In this document: one piece after another, positions 35,883 to 44,339 of the stretch
How the letters are laid out: every line of letters begins with the position of its first letter
Numbering within the stretch: position 1 is the first letter of the stretch
Source: Moanibacter sp965226025
GTDB taxonomy: Bacteria > Verrucomicrobiota > Verrucomicrobiia > Opitutales > UBA2987
Direction of reading: 5' to 3'
DNA: 64,000 nucleotides
Assembly: GCA_965226025.1 (NCBI GenBank)
Contig: CBDDCD010000003.1
Coordinates: 1,116,001-1,180,000 of the forward strand
Notes under the pieces: generated by a model
What the model was told of the DNA's origin: nothing
What the model saw: the letters and a program-made list of their open reading frames with translations, nothing else
Database searches by the model: none
Program-made: the position numbers and the translations under genes

Positions 35883-36092
35883 TTATCTGCCCAGTGCCGT
35901 TCTGAATTCTTCAATGGTCATGGAGGCGTTTGGATCGCGATCCATTTCTGCATCCCGACGTAACGCCTCCGCGACGCCCTCATCATCGTCAACAAGGACT
36001 GCAGGCAGCGAATCAAGCAGTTTCGACGCAAGTCCTGCTCTTTGATCATCAGGGAGTAATAGAATCTCCCGTTCCAACTCTTCAATCGACAT
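35883..36092 (-). CDS. Putative addiction-module antitoxin
   Basis: A 69-residue acidic protein, MSIEELEREILLLPDDQRAG at the start, of the small addiction-module (TIGR02574/Unstab_antitox-like) type usually paired with ParE toxins. The N-terminal helices resemble that family (LLPDDQRAGLASKLLDSL), and the acidic C-terminal tail (RRDAEMDRDPNASMTIEEF) would wrap the toxin. ATG at 36092 is chosen because the family begins in this way; the open frame extends a further 32 codons upstream. Confidence 0.78.
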   Translation of the reverse strand: MSIEELEREILLLPDDQRAGLASKLLDSLPAVLVDDDEGVAEALRRDAEMDRDPNASMTIEEFRTALGR

Positions 36093-36246
36093 TGTATTCG
36101 GGAGAATACGAAACCGATGTTGAGCTTTCAACTTTTTTTCGAGGTCGACTTTACGGGACTGGTGGAGCACAACTCTGACCAGCTCCATCTCCCCGCGTCG
36201 CCGCTTCCCCGTCTCTCCGCGTCACTCCAATCCTCCTTCGTCGGCG

Positions 36247-37692
36247 CTACCCCAGCAGGGCGCCATACGCTTCCCGACCCCTACGAAACAAATCCTTCAC
36301 ATCCTCGCGTTGGCGGTCGTTGTTGTAGCGGCCGAATGAGTCGATCCACTTTAGCGATTCGTCGATACCGTCCAAGAAATACTTGGCGGATTCACTGCGC
36401 TCCGCTGGTGGCCGGCCGCAGGCGAAATAGACAGGGCTGCTGTGGGCGTAGATGGACTGGTCGAAACTGTCACGGTTGTCCCCCCAGAGTCGGGCCGCGA
36501 TCCAACCGTCGTGGTCGCTACTAGCCTGATGACGTAGGACGCCTTCGCGACTGCCCTGGGGATGGCTCTCGCTGTGTATGACGGCGCCGTTCATGATGAT
36601 CTCTATCTTGTGGATCGGGTAGAAGGAGTTATAGGTGGCCTCGACTTCGAGGGTTCCGCTCTGGCCCAGATCGATGGTCGCTCCCATCGGGTGGTCGTTC
36701 ACAGAGAGATTGATGGCGGGACCGTTAGTAATGAAGGTGTTCCCAGCCTTCATGCCGGCGATCCAGTTCGCATAGGAGAAATCCTCTTGAGTGTTTACGT
36801 AGACTCGGTTGTTCGAGCAGACGAACCAGTCGGTGCCGGTAGAGGCGGGGAGGGGAATACCGCAATTGAGAAGCTTGTACCAGAGATCGTATTCGGGATC
36901 CATCCAGAAGGGATCAAAGAGATTGAAGGCGTCGAGTTTTCCAAGAGCGGCCGCGATGGGCGCTTCCATGCCCCGGCCGTTGTGGCACCAGATGACAATC
37001 CCGCCTTGGTCGCGGGCATCGTCGCAGCAAAAGCAGAGTGGGGGATAGTCGGGATCAAACTGAGCGGTTAGGATGTGGCCTCGGCTGACCGGCTGGACGA
37101 TGTTCCGGATATTCAGAAACATAACGTGGCCGTATCCGAAACCCCATGGGGAGTGTTCGCCGTAGTGGCGGTTCTCTTCCCCTATATCCAGCACATGGTG
37201 TGCGGTGGTGAATTCGTTCATCACCCCGATGGGGTACTTGTTGCTGGCGTATGGGAGCTGGCGCCGGTCGAGGACGCTGACCACCGTGACATTGTAGCCT
37301 TCAACGGTGCAGTCGACGGCGAGGCGGTCGTCGGGACGGGTTTCCTTCTCGTCGTAGTGGATGTGGGTATTGCCAGGATACCAATGGTTTTCTTGAGGGT
37401 GGTACCATCGTTGCAGCGGAATCTCGACTTCGGTGGTTCCTTTTTCCGGGACTTCCGCCACCACGCGGGAGGGTTCGTATTCGGTACCACGTTCGACCAA
37501 GATGTCGGCGCGGCCCCGCGGAGTGTGGACCTGGAACTCGCCGTCGCAGAAGAAGAACTCTGTGCCGGGGCCGCGCTTCAAAAGGGCATCGTGGGGTTTA
37601 CAGAAATTTCCGTTTGAGGAGAGCACATGAACCTTGGCGTTGATCCGCTGGCCCGTTGAGGTGTCGACGATGGTGCCGTGTAGAAGTCCCAT
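36247..37692 (-). CDS. CehA/McbA-like metal-dependent hydrolase with N-terminal beta domain
   Basis: A 481-residue protein. Residues about 1-95 look like a carboxypeptidase-regulatory-type beta-sandwich (LLHGTIVDTSTGQRINAKVHV in pieces, TEVEIPLQRW). From about 105 a PHP-like metallohydrolase follows, beginning HWYPGNTHIHYDEKE with the His-x-His metal motif, and later VIWCHNGRGMEAP and PASTGTDWF. This arrangement resembles CehA/McbA proteins, some of which hydrolyse carbamates or esters. ATG at 37692, no signal peptide. The substrate is unknown, and neighbours give no hint. Confidence 0.75.
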   Translation of the reverse strand: MGLLHGTIVDTSTGQRINAKVHVLSSNGNFCKPHDALLKRGPGTEFFFCDGEFQVHTPRGRADILVERGTEYEPSRVVAEVPEKGTTEVEIPLQRWYHPQENHWYPGNTHIHYDEKETRPDDRLAVDCTVEGYNVTVVSVLDRRQLPYASNKYPIGVMNEFTTAHHVLDIGEENRHYGEHSPWGFGYGHVMFLNIRNIVQPVSRGHILTAQFDPDYPPLCFCCDDARDQGGIVIWCHNGRGMEAPIAAALGKLDAFNLFDPFWMDPEYDLWYKLLNCGIPLPASTGTDWFVCSNNRVYVNTQEDFSYANWIAGMKAGNTFITNGPAINLSVNDHPMGATIDLGQSGTLEVEATYNSFYPIHKIEIIMNGAVIHSESHPQGSREGVLRHQASSDHDGWIAARLWGDNRDSFDQSIYAHSSPVYFACGRPPAERSESAKYFLDGIDESLKWIDSFGRYNNDRQREDVKDLFRRGREAYGALLG

Positions 37693-37721
37693 GGGAAATT
37701 TCTTAGCAGAAATTACCAGAA

Positions 37722-37853
37722 AGCAGAATAGAATTCTGCTTTACCGAAAACGCCCTAAATCGGAGGGGCGCAGCCCGTGGGGCAGAGTTGCACTCTGCCG
37801 TCTTTTTGATGCGCGGCTGAGCAGATTACAAATCTGCTCCACGAAAGACTCCG
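37722..37853. repeat. Composite REP-like array (locus d), 3' side of the RAYT gene
   Basis: Hairpins AGCAGAAT-AGA-ATTCTGCT (37722-37740), GGCAGAGT-TGC-ACTCTGCC (37781-37799) and GAGCAGATT-ACA-AATCTGCTC (37819-37839) are present. The GGAGGGGCGCAGCCCGTGG module and CCACGAAAGACTCCG flank them. It ends 6 bp from the RAYT stop. Confidence 0.88.
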
Positions 37854-37858
37854 TTCAA

Positions 37859-38506
37859 TTAGAGCTCACTCTTTACCGTGCCCAGTTTGTACGTTTCCTC
37901 CCGTAAACCAGCCTTCAAGGGATTGCTACGTATGTAGTCATGATACTGCTCGAGCTTTTCCAACGACCGGATGATATGATCGAAGTTCTCATCGAGCCAA
38001 AGGGAACTCCCCGTCTTCCCGATCAACCGATTAATCTTCCTAGCACTGTGGCGTTTCCACGATTGTAGGATTTGGGAGAGGGAGGCAGGATGTATGGGAC
38101 AAACCAGTAAGTGGACATGGTTCGGCATGATGACATATTCGTCCAGGTGGTAGCGTTCTCCATCAAAGTATCGGAGGCTTTGTTCGAGAATCCCACTGGG
38201 TTCCGGCTGGGCCAAGATGCAGGATCCGTATCCCGCATCAAGGAGTTTATCGGTTCGCTCGGAGAACCAGATTCGATAGGCAAGCTGGTCCTTTCTCGAC
38301 AGGTTATCGACCTGATCCGGGGAAGTTAGGCCATGGGCCGCAAGCCAGGCGTGCCGCTCCTCCAAAAGATGCTCGCGTTTATCACGAGGCAGAGAATCGG
38401 CTAATCTAAAAGTAACGAAATAGGTCCGGCCCTCTTGGAACCAATGAGGAAGTCGGCGGCGGTGGCGGGATGTTTCGACGTCGCGGTCGTAGGGTTTGAA
38501 GGGCAT
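37859..38506 (-). CDS. RAYT: REP-associated tyrosine transposase
   Basis: A 215-residue Y1/HUH single-strand transposase. MPNHVHLLVCP (about residue 125) is the HUH motif, and the catalytic Tyr is in YHDYIRSNPLKAGL near residue 195. The N-terminal LPHWFQEGRTYFVTFRLADS is typical of IS200/IS605-related REP-associated proteins. These enzymes bind and cut REP hairpins and are thought to spread them. The gene is flanked at 6 bp and about 100 bp by composite REP arrays, just the arrangement expected of a RAYT locus. ATG at 38506. It is the only HUH protein in the window. Confidence 0.92.
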   Translation of the reverse strand: MPFKPYDRDVETSRHRRRLPHWFQEGRTYFVTFRLADSLPRDKREHLLEERHAWLAAHGLTSPDQVDNLSRKDQLAYRIWFSERTDKLLDAGYGSCILAQPEPSGILEQSLRYFDGERYHLDEYVIMPNHVHLLVCPIHPASLSQILQSWKRHSARKINRLIGKTGSSLWLDENFDHIIRSLEKLEQYHDYIRSNPLKAGLREETYKLGTVKSEL

Positions 38507-38608
38507 GTATTCTGAGGGTGTCGGGTCGCGGCGGAGTGGGCCAAAATCGGTGTTGAGGTTCGGAGCGAGGGCCGAAGTTCAGTCGACCGCATTCTTGATG
38601 CATGGCTG

Positions 38609-38743
38609 GGCAGACTGCAAGTCTGCCCCACGAAAGACTCCGTAATTCGGAGTGGGCGGAGCCCATGTGGGGCAGAATTGTATTTTGCCGCCTTCCTGTT
38701 ACGTCCCTGAGCAGATTACAAATCTGCTCCACGGAAGACTCCG
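38609..38743. repeat. Composite REP-like array (locus e), 5' side of the RAYT gene
   Basis: Hairpins GGCAGACT-GCA-AGTCTGCC (38609-38627), GGCAGAATTGTATTTTGCC (38671-38689, one wobble) and GAGCAGATT-ACA-AATCTGCTC (38709-38729) are present. CCACGAAAGACTCCGTAATT and GGGCGGAGCCC modules lie between the first two. Confidence 0.88.
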
Positions 38744-38872
38744 TATCCCTGAATATCGCTTTCCCAGCCTTTTAGCGGTGAATGTGATACCGAAGCGAGA
38801 AGGGAGTCCTTGATCCTTATCCGTTGCCGTGCTTTCATTCGTTGCGATTAAACGACGCCAACCAGTAATCTG

Positions 38873-40024
38873 ATGTCCAAATACCGCACCGCCATTATCG
38901 GAACCGACACCATGGGGCGCGTCCATGCGCGCGGCTGGCTGGGCTTGGAAGGGCGGCCGACCGAGATCGGTGCGATCGCCGATACCAATGCCGATGCCCT
39001 GCGCGAATTCGGTGAATTCTTCGAGGTCGGTGAGAAACACCGCTACCTGGACTTTCGGGAGATGCTGGACAAAGAGCAGTCGGACTTCGTCGATGTTTGC
39101 TCCTGGCATCAACTTCATGCCGAGATGGTGATAGCCGCGGCCGCTCGCCGGCCGAAAGCGATCACGAGTCAGAAACCGATGGCGGTTGATCTGATCGAGG
39201 CCGACGAGATGATCACGGCCTGTGATCGCAATGGAGTAAAGCTCGTGATCGCCTACCAACGGCCCCACCACGCCGTGTGGCTCAAGGCTCGAGATCTGCT
39301 CCGTGATGGGGTCATCGGGTCAGTCAAGCAGATCCAACTCGACGAGGGCGGCAATCTTCTGAACACGAATTCGCACAACATCCGGCTGGCCCTTTTCCTG
39401 ATGGACGAACCGCAGGTGGAATGGGTCTCCGGTGCAGTGGAGCGCACGACCGACTTGGTGGAGCGGGGATTGCCGGCTGAAGATGCGTGCCTGGCGTTAG
39501 CCGCCTGCGACAACGGGGCGTCGATCCTGATTCAGGGTAACCTGACGTCCACACTTGGACAGGGCTGCCGGGTCATCGGCACTGAAGGAATGATGGAACT
39601 GAGTACGACGCGTCCCTCCGACTCTGAAGTTCCGAGTGACGAGCCGATGTATGCGCCCGAGGGACGATCGGCACGCTACAATTTCGAGATCGGTCGGGCC
39701 CGGTATCTGAATGCTTCCTCCAACGGTTGGCAGGAGGTCGAAGCGCCCTGGCATGATTGCTGGACGCACCAGTGCCGGGAGACAATCGATTGGGTTGAAG
39801 GCAAGATCGATCAACACATCACCAGCGGAGAACGGGGCCGGGCTGTTCAGGAGGTGATGATGGCGCTCTACGAGTCGGCCCGAAAGAAGCAACGGATATA
39901 CCTGCCTTTAAAAACGCGAGTCAATCCGCTTGGGCTGATGGTCGAAAATGGCGATCTCCCAGTCGAGTGGCCGGGTCGACATGAGATTCGGTCTAAGATA
40001 CTGCGGGGCGAAGCGATGTCCTAG
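38873..40024 (+). CDS. Gfo/Idh/MocA family oxidoreductase
   Basis: A 383-residue NAD(P)-dependent dehydrogenase. RTAIIGTDTMGRVHARG is the Rossmann motif, with Asp replacing a usual Gly. The lysine motif reads ITSQKPMAVD (EKP changed to QKP) near residue 103. TNSHNIRLALFLMDEP is the position of the active-site His. This member differs from the others in the window and may recognise a distinct substrate. ATG at 38873. The TAG stop opens a 13-bp terminator hairpin. Confidence 0.85.
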   Translation: MSKYRTAIIGTDTMGRVHARGWLGLEGRPTEIGAIADTNADALREFGEFFEVGEKHRYLDFREMLDKEQSDFVDVCSWHQLHAEMVIAAAARRPKAITSQKPMAVDLIEADEMITACDRNGVKLVIAYQRPHHAVWLKARDLLRDGVIGSVKQIQLDEGGNLLNTNSHNIRLALFLMDEPQVEWVSGAVERTTDLVERGLPAEDACLALAACDNGASILIQGNLTSTLGQGCRVIGTEGMMELSTTRPSDSEVPSDEPMYAPEGRSARYNFEIGRARYLNASSNGWQEVEAPWHDCWTHQCRETIDWVEGKIDQHITSGERGRAVQEVMMALYESARKKQRIYLPLKTRVNPLGLMVENGDLPVEWPGRHEIRSKILRGEAMS

Positions 40025-40050
40025 CCCAAATTTCGGAGAAATTTGGGCTA
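40022..40050 (+). terminator. Terminator hairpin starting at the stop codon
   Basis: TAGCCCAAATTTC (40022-40034), loop GGA, and GAAATTTGGGCTA (40038-40050), followed by TTCATTT. The stop codon TAG forms the base of the stem. Confidence 0.75.
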
Positions 40051-40182
40051 TTCATTTAGATGTACAGTATCAGCGGCAAGACTGCCGCATTCCATGGCGC
40101 GTACACTCGTCAACTTTGCTTTTTGACGAGATAGTTCATCAGATGCGTGCAACAGAGTCTGTGACATCCTCTTCGGTGGCTG

Positions 40183-40318
40183 TTTTCGAGTGCGGTGGCC
40201 TGGCACCGCTTTGTCCACGGCGAGGCTTGCCTCGCCAGTCCTTCTCGCAAAGTGAATTTTGAGAGGCAGGCATCGAGCTGCCTGCCAAGAAAAGCGGTGT
40301 CGAGCCACCGCACTCGAG
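40183..40318. repeat. Three-hairpin palindromic element
   Basis: The outer inverted arms TTTTCGAGTGCGGTGGC.. (40183-40212) and ..GCCACCGCACTCGAG (40290-40318) enclose two hairpins: GGCGAGGCTTGCCTCGCC (40219-40236) and GGCAGGCATCGAGCTGCCTGCC-type (40265-40286, 22 bases). A half copy occurs at 46279-46330 at the 5' edge of a damaged gene. The remainder of the 40051-40525 gap shows no gene. Confidence 0.8.
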
Positions 40319-40525
40319 AGAGCTCTCTGCACCCTAAGGAGACTGAAATCTAATCTCTTACTCCAGACCTTGAGGCCTATGCGCTTAGCGGTTTCCTGCC
40401 ACGAAAGCGTTCGAGCATGGGGACAATTTCGAAGAGAGCATCCCAATCGACAATCCCATCTTGACTTTACTCTGCCCCAGCCTTCGCCTTGGACCGAAGG
40501 ACCCGATCGCGAAAGAACGAGACCC

Positions 40526-41782
40526 ATGCTAATCAAAGACATCGAAACCATCATCCTCGACGTTCCGTTCCATGAAGTGCCGCAGCGCAACATGGCACGC
40601 AGTCTCAGTGGTTGGCACATCGCCGAGATTTGCCGGATCACGACCGACACCGGGCTAGTCGGGATCGGCGAGACGCTCCCGAATTATACCTGGAGCCCGG
40701 TGAGCGAAGAGGCGAAGAAGCGGGTCATTGGACAGAGTCCCTTCTCCCTCCTGTGGGACGACTCGCTGGGAGCAGGATTGCAAATGGCAATGTTTGATGT
40801 TTGCGGGAAAGCAGAGGGCGTTCCGGCGCATCAGCTTATGGGCGCGAAAGTTCGGGACCACTGCCCGTTGTCCTGGTGGTCCGTTGATATGCTTCCAGAG
40901 GATTACGCCTCCGAGGCGAAGGACGCAGTCGCGCAAGGCTACACTTCGTTTAAGCAGAAGCCACGGCCATGGTTTGATGTCTATGAAGAGGTGCGTCAGA
41001 CGGCCGAGCAGATCGACGAGAATTTCAAGGTCGATCTCGACTTCAATGCTCACTTGAACAATGCCTCTATCGCTCTGCCCATATTGAAAGAGCTCGAAAG
41101 TTGTCCCAATGTCGCCTTTTTCGAATCACCCATTCCCCAGGATGACGTTTCGGGCAACCGCATTATCCGGCAGCAGATTCATTCCGCAGTGGCGATGCAT
41201 TTTGGCAACCCTCCTATCGGGACGGTTGTCAAGGAAGAGTGTTGCGACGGGTTCGTTATCGGTGGGAGCGCGGGCAATTGCCTGCGCAGTTTTCAGATCG
41301 CGGCTGCCTTCAATATGCCGGGGTGGTTGCAGCTGGTCGGAACGGGGATCACGACGGCCTGGGCAATGCACCTGGGCGCTGTCTGTACCCATGCCACCTG
41401 GCCCGCCATCACCTGCATGAACATGTACGTCGATCAGTTGATCACCGATCCGATCGAGGTCCGCGGAGGTTACGTCAAAGTACCTGACGGTCCCGGCCTG
41501 GGTATCGAATTCAACGAAGAATCGCTGAAATACAGAGTCGAATCGACTAAAAACCCCAACCTCAAGGCGCTCTATGCCATGAGGAGAGCCAACGGTGATA
41601 AGATATGGTTTTATGAGGAGGGTGGCCCGGCCGGTTACTGGACCGAAAACCACAAAGGCAACCTGCCGGTCTGCGAACATGGTGTCCGCCTCGAGACGTG
41701 GGAGGATGATGGTTCTAAGGAGTGGAAGGAGTTGGAGGCCAGGTTGGCTGAGGGACCGGTTTGGAACAGGAGGGAGGATTGA
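40526..41782 (+). CDS. Enolase-superfamily (MR/MLE) protein
   Basis: A 418-residue enolase-superfamily member. SFKQKPRPWFD provides the KxK motif near residue 155, and KVDLDFNAHLNN the metal Asp. Glu is in AFFESPIPQDD rather than the usual EEP. The following region (AVAMHFGNPPIGTV, GFVIGGSAGNCL) departs from the usual third metal ligand. It has a 60-residue C-terminal extension (GDKIWFYEEGGPAGYWTE). The substrate cannot be inferred and its metal site is probably altered. ATG at 40526 (MLIKDIETIILDVP) is chosen; earlier in-frame codons are repeat sequence. Confidence 0.78.
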   Translation: MLIKDIETIILDVPFHEVPQRNMARSLSGWHIAEICRITTDTGLVGIGETLPNYTWSPVSEEAKKRVIGQSPFSLLWDDSLGAGLQMAMFDVCGKAEGVPAHQLMGAKVRDHCPLSWWSVDMLPEDYASEAKDAVAQGYTSFKQKPRPWFDVYEEVRQTAEQIDENFKVDLDFNAHLNNASIALPILKELESCPNVAFFESPIPQDDVSGNRIIRQQIHSAVAMHFGNPPIGTVVKEECCDGFVIGGSAGNCLRSFQIAAAFNMPGWLQLVGTGITTAWAMHLGAVCTHATWPAITCMNMYVDQLITDPIEVRGGYVKVPDGPGLGIEFNEESLKYRVESTKNPNLKALYAMRRANGDKIWFYEEGGPAGYWTENHKGNLPVCEHGVRLETWEDDGSKEWKELEARLAEGPVWNRRED

Positions 41783-42168
41783 GGGTTCACGGTTCAGAGT
41801 TCAGAGATTCACGGTTCCGGGTTCACGGTTGGGAGGTGAGGCAAATGACGGCGGTCAGAAGTCAGAAGCTAGCGGTTGATACTTTGTCGCGAGCTTTGTC
41901 GTGATCTTTGTCGATACGTGAATCCTAGAGGAGGTCCATGGGGAAGGTTTGAGTGGGATACCGTGTCCTTCGTCGCAAGCTTCGTCGCGATCTCTCCTGA
42001 AACTTTCCAATTCGACATATCCGATGACAGTGCACGACAGCGGCCCTAGAAGCTGATATTGGAAAACATAGTCGACAAAGCTCGCGACAAAGTTTACGAC
42101 GAAGGTATTCTACCGAAACCGTGAACCTCTCAACCGTGAACCCAACCGTGAACCTCATGAACCCAACC
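41783..42168. repeat. Gap filled with 12-bp-period TTTGTCGCGAGC repeats
   Basis: TTTGTCGCGAGC-like 12-base units occur at 41883-41916 and, diverged, at 41966-41991. They appear inverted as CGACAAAGCTCGCGACAAAG at 42074-42106. GGTTCACGGTTCAGAGTTC-like short direct repeats lie at 41785-41830, with AACCGTGAACC units at 42120-42160. No gene. Confidence 0.7.
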
Positions 42169-43050
42169 ATGGCCAATAGAATCAACCGCACCGTCGAACT
42201 CCTCGCCCAAAACCAGCCTGGCTACTACATCGGCGCCCACTCAGGTCACGTGCTCACGCGCGAGCAGGGCAAGGAGGATGCGAACACGTGGGCCGATTAC
42301 ATCAACGTTGGAATGGAGCACGGGACTTTCAACCTGGCGGGACTTGATGAATACTTGCAGGGATTGGTTGAGGGCGGTCCCACGCGCAGCGGGCACCGCA
42401 CGCCAACCGTCATCGTCGAGGCTCCGGTCGAAGGTGTCTCGGAGGCGATCGTTCGCAGCAATGCCTGGCAGTTTCGGCAGATTCTCGGCCGCGGCGTGCA
42501 CGGCATCCTGATGTGCCAGGCCGAGTCAGCTGCCGCGGTAAGGGCCTTCGTCGAGTCGTGCCGGTATCCGATCAACAGCGATGGGGTGGGGAATGGTTTG
42601 GGAAAGGGGAGGCGGGGCGTCGGATCAGAAGGATCGGCAACCGCTATTTGGGGAATCGATAGGGATCAGTATGTGCAAACAGCCGATCCCTGGCCGCTCA
42701 ATCCTAACGGTGAGTTGCTCCTGGGGTTGAAGATCGAGTCAGCCGATGCGTTACCCCACATTGAGGAGATCTTGGCCGTGCCGGGAATCGGTTTCGCCGA
42801 GATGGGACCCGGCGACCTGAGTATGTCCCTTGGTTACCTGAACTGCCCCAGGCCTTTTCCCCCGGAAATGCAGGAAGCCCACGAGCGCATTAAGAATGCC
42901 TGCGCCGAGAACGGCGTCGCCTTTCTTAGCGGTGGCACGGCCGAGAATATCAAGGAGCAGATTGATTCGGGTGTGAGGATCGTATCGGGACGAAACGAGG
43001 AAGTCGCACGGATCGGTAGGGAGCACAGTGGCCGGACGATGCCGTGGTAG
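42169..43050 (+). CDS. HpcH/HpaI-type aldolase-like protein
   Basis: A 293-residue HpcH/HpaI relative. Family signatures: YINVGMEHGTFNL (Glu/His), TPTVIVEAPVE, VHGILMCQAESA, LGLKIESADALPHIEEI with the metal Glu, and EMGPGDLSMSLG with the metal Asp. It has an insertion (about residues 140-170, GVGNGLGKGRRGVGSEGSAT) rich in Gly that is not typical. ATG at 42169 (MANRINRTVELLAQ) is chosen because the preceding in-frame codons come from AACCGTGAACC repeats. It is bordered on both sides by arrays of 12-bp repeats. Confidence 0.82.
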   Translation: MANRINRTVELLAQNQPGYYIGAHSGHVLTREQGKEDANTWADYINVGMEHGTFNLAGLDEYLQGLVEGGPTRSGHRTPTVIVEAPVEGVSEAIVRSNAWQFRQILGRGVHGILMCQAESAAAVRAFVESCRYPINSDGVGNGLGKGRRGVGSEGSATAIWGIDRDQYVQTADPWPLNPNGELLLGLKIESADALPHIEEILAVPGIGFAEMGPGDLSMSLGYLNCPRPFPPEMQEAHERIKNACAENGVAFLSGGTAENIKEQIDSGVRIVSGRNEEVARIGREHSGRTMPW

Positions 43051-43392
43051 CGGGGAGTTGTGAGTTTCGGGTTGCGTGTTTCGAGTGCCAGGATTCGGTG
43101 GCGCAGGGCGCAGTTCACGGTTGATGTCTTTGTCGCGAGCTTTGTCGATGTGTGAATTCGAGAAATCGAAGTGGGGATGAAGATTCGTCTCCGGTTCTTT
43201 GTCGTAATAAGCATCGTCGTAAACTTGGTCGATATCTTGCTTTCGAAAGGAGTAGAACGTAGATTCGACGAAGTCTACGACGACGCTCGCGACACAGCTC
43301 ACGACAAAGATTTTGGAAAAAGTCGGTCGTAGAATTTCGAGGTTGAAACGACCAAGTTTACGACGAAGCTTACGACAAAGGGATAGAAATAA
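43051..43392. repeat. Second array of 12-bp-period GACAAAG repeats
   Basis: Units like TTTGTCGCGAGCTTTGTCG (43129-43147) occur, with degenerate GTCGTAA/CGACGAAG/GCGACACAGCTCACGACAAAG-type units at 43199-43313 and ACGACGAAGCTTACGACAAAG-type units at 43349-43381. They occupy almost the whole leader of the oxygenase gene at 43393. Confidence 0.7.
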
Positions 43393-44238
43393 ATGCCAAA
43401 CGAACCCCCCTGGGAACCTCTCACCCCCGACCTGGAGACGGTGTTGTCCCAATCGTCTCAACCATTACAAGCCCTCGCGGATCTGGAGACGCCGGCAGTC
43501 GTGCTGCGGGGAGCCTACGATCCGGATCAGTGTCCTGGATTGATCGAGCGGTTTATAAACATGGGCCTGATGAGGGACCCTATTTCTCCAGCCGGACTGG
43601 ATCGTACAGACCAACGGGTCCGCATCGATATCGGTAGCAGTTTGGGCAATCGCGGGGATGACAAGGAGGCGTTCTTTTCGCACTCGGCTGAGACCCATCG
43701 GCTTTTCAGATTTCTCTTTGAGGATTTTGAGAATCCCGTTTCCGTGATTTACGATGCTCTGACCCGCCTGGCCTCGGGTAAGCGAGTCCTGACGGCTCAG
43801 GAACCGGATGGCCGCCAATACGGTCCGGCGATCTTTCGGATACACTATGAAGGACAGTTCTATCGGCCCCATTCCGATCGTGTGCTGTTGCAAGAACGAC
43901 GCACCGCCTATGCTGTCCACCGTTTCAAGCATCAATTTGCCGGTGTCCTGTGCATTCAGAATGCTGTCGGCAAAGAGCGGGCGGCTCAGGGGATTATGCA
44001 CCGTTGCGAGTGGCGTCCGGATATCCAAGAGCAGATTGATGCCGGCCTGTTCCACGAATACGCGGACGAAGAGGGAATTCAAAACTGCCGGGTAGACTTG
44101 GAACCGGGTGATCTCTACCTCTTCAACGCCGGTTGTATTCATGAAGTGCCGCATATCGTGGGAGACCAACCACGAATCGTCCTGGCTGTATTTCTGGGGT
44201 ATTCGAAGGATGACGACGATATCTATGTGTGGTCGTAG
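43393..44238 (+). CDS. 2-oxoglutarate/Fe(II)-dependent oxygenase-like protein
   Basis: A 281-residue double-stranded beta-helix oxygenase. RIHYEGQFYRPHSDRVLL supplies the His-x-Asp pair near residues 160-162. NAGCIHEVPHIVGDQPRIVL has the distal His near 250 and the Arg of the 2-oxoglutarate site. It is not a typical PhyH; it is closer to prolyl-hydroxylase-like 2OG oxygenases. Substrate unknown. ATG at 43393 with AGAAATAA upstream. The last codons and the stop are inside a 29-bp perfect hairpin. Confidence 0.75.
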   Translation: MPNEPPWEPLTPDLETVLSQSSQPLQALADLETPAVVLRGAYDPDQCPGLIERFINMGLMRDPISPAGLDRTDQRVRIDIGSSLGNRGDDKEAFFSHSAETHRLFRFLFEDFENPVSVIYDALTRLASGKRVLTAQEPDGRQYGPAIFRIHYEGQFYRPHSDRVLLQERRTAYAVHRFKHQFAGVLCIQNAVGKERAAQGIMHRCEWRPDIQEQIDAGLFHEYADEEGIQNCRVDLEPGDLYLFNAGCIHEVPHIVGDQPRIVLAVFLGYSKDDDDIYVWS

Positions 44239-44280
44239 CTTGGCGCTGACAAGCGCCAAGCTACGACCACACATAGATAT
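44219..44280. terminator. Perfect 29-bp hairpin containing the gene's last codons
   Basis: Arms 44219-44247 and 44252-44280 are exact inverted copies with loop GACA. The left arm encodes the final residues IYVWS and the TAG (44236-44238). A second hairpin, 44283-44305 with 44316-44338 (TTAGCGGAAAGCGGGAGG..., one mismatch), follows at once. Confidence 0.8.
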
Positions 44281-44339
44281 ATTTAGCGGAAAGCGGGAGG
44301 ATTTCGACTGCCGCTGAAATCCTCCCCCTTTCCGCTAAG

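Noticed and set aside
41883..43386. Possible CRISPR array from the repeated TTTGTCGCGAGC units
   Set aside because: Units are only 12 bases, degenerate, in both orientations and without unique spacers; no cas genes.
42751..43461. 236-codon minus-strand frame
   Set aside because: Antisense to the aldolase end and through the 12-bp repeat array, whose periodicity gives the apparent protein its pattern.
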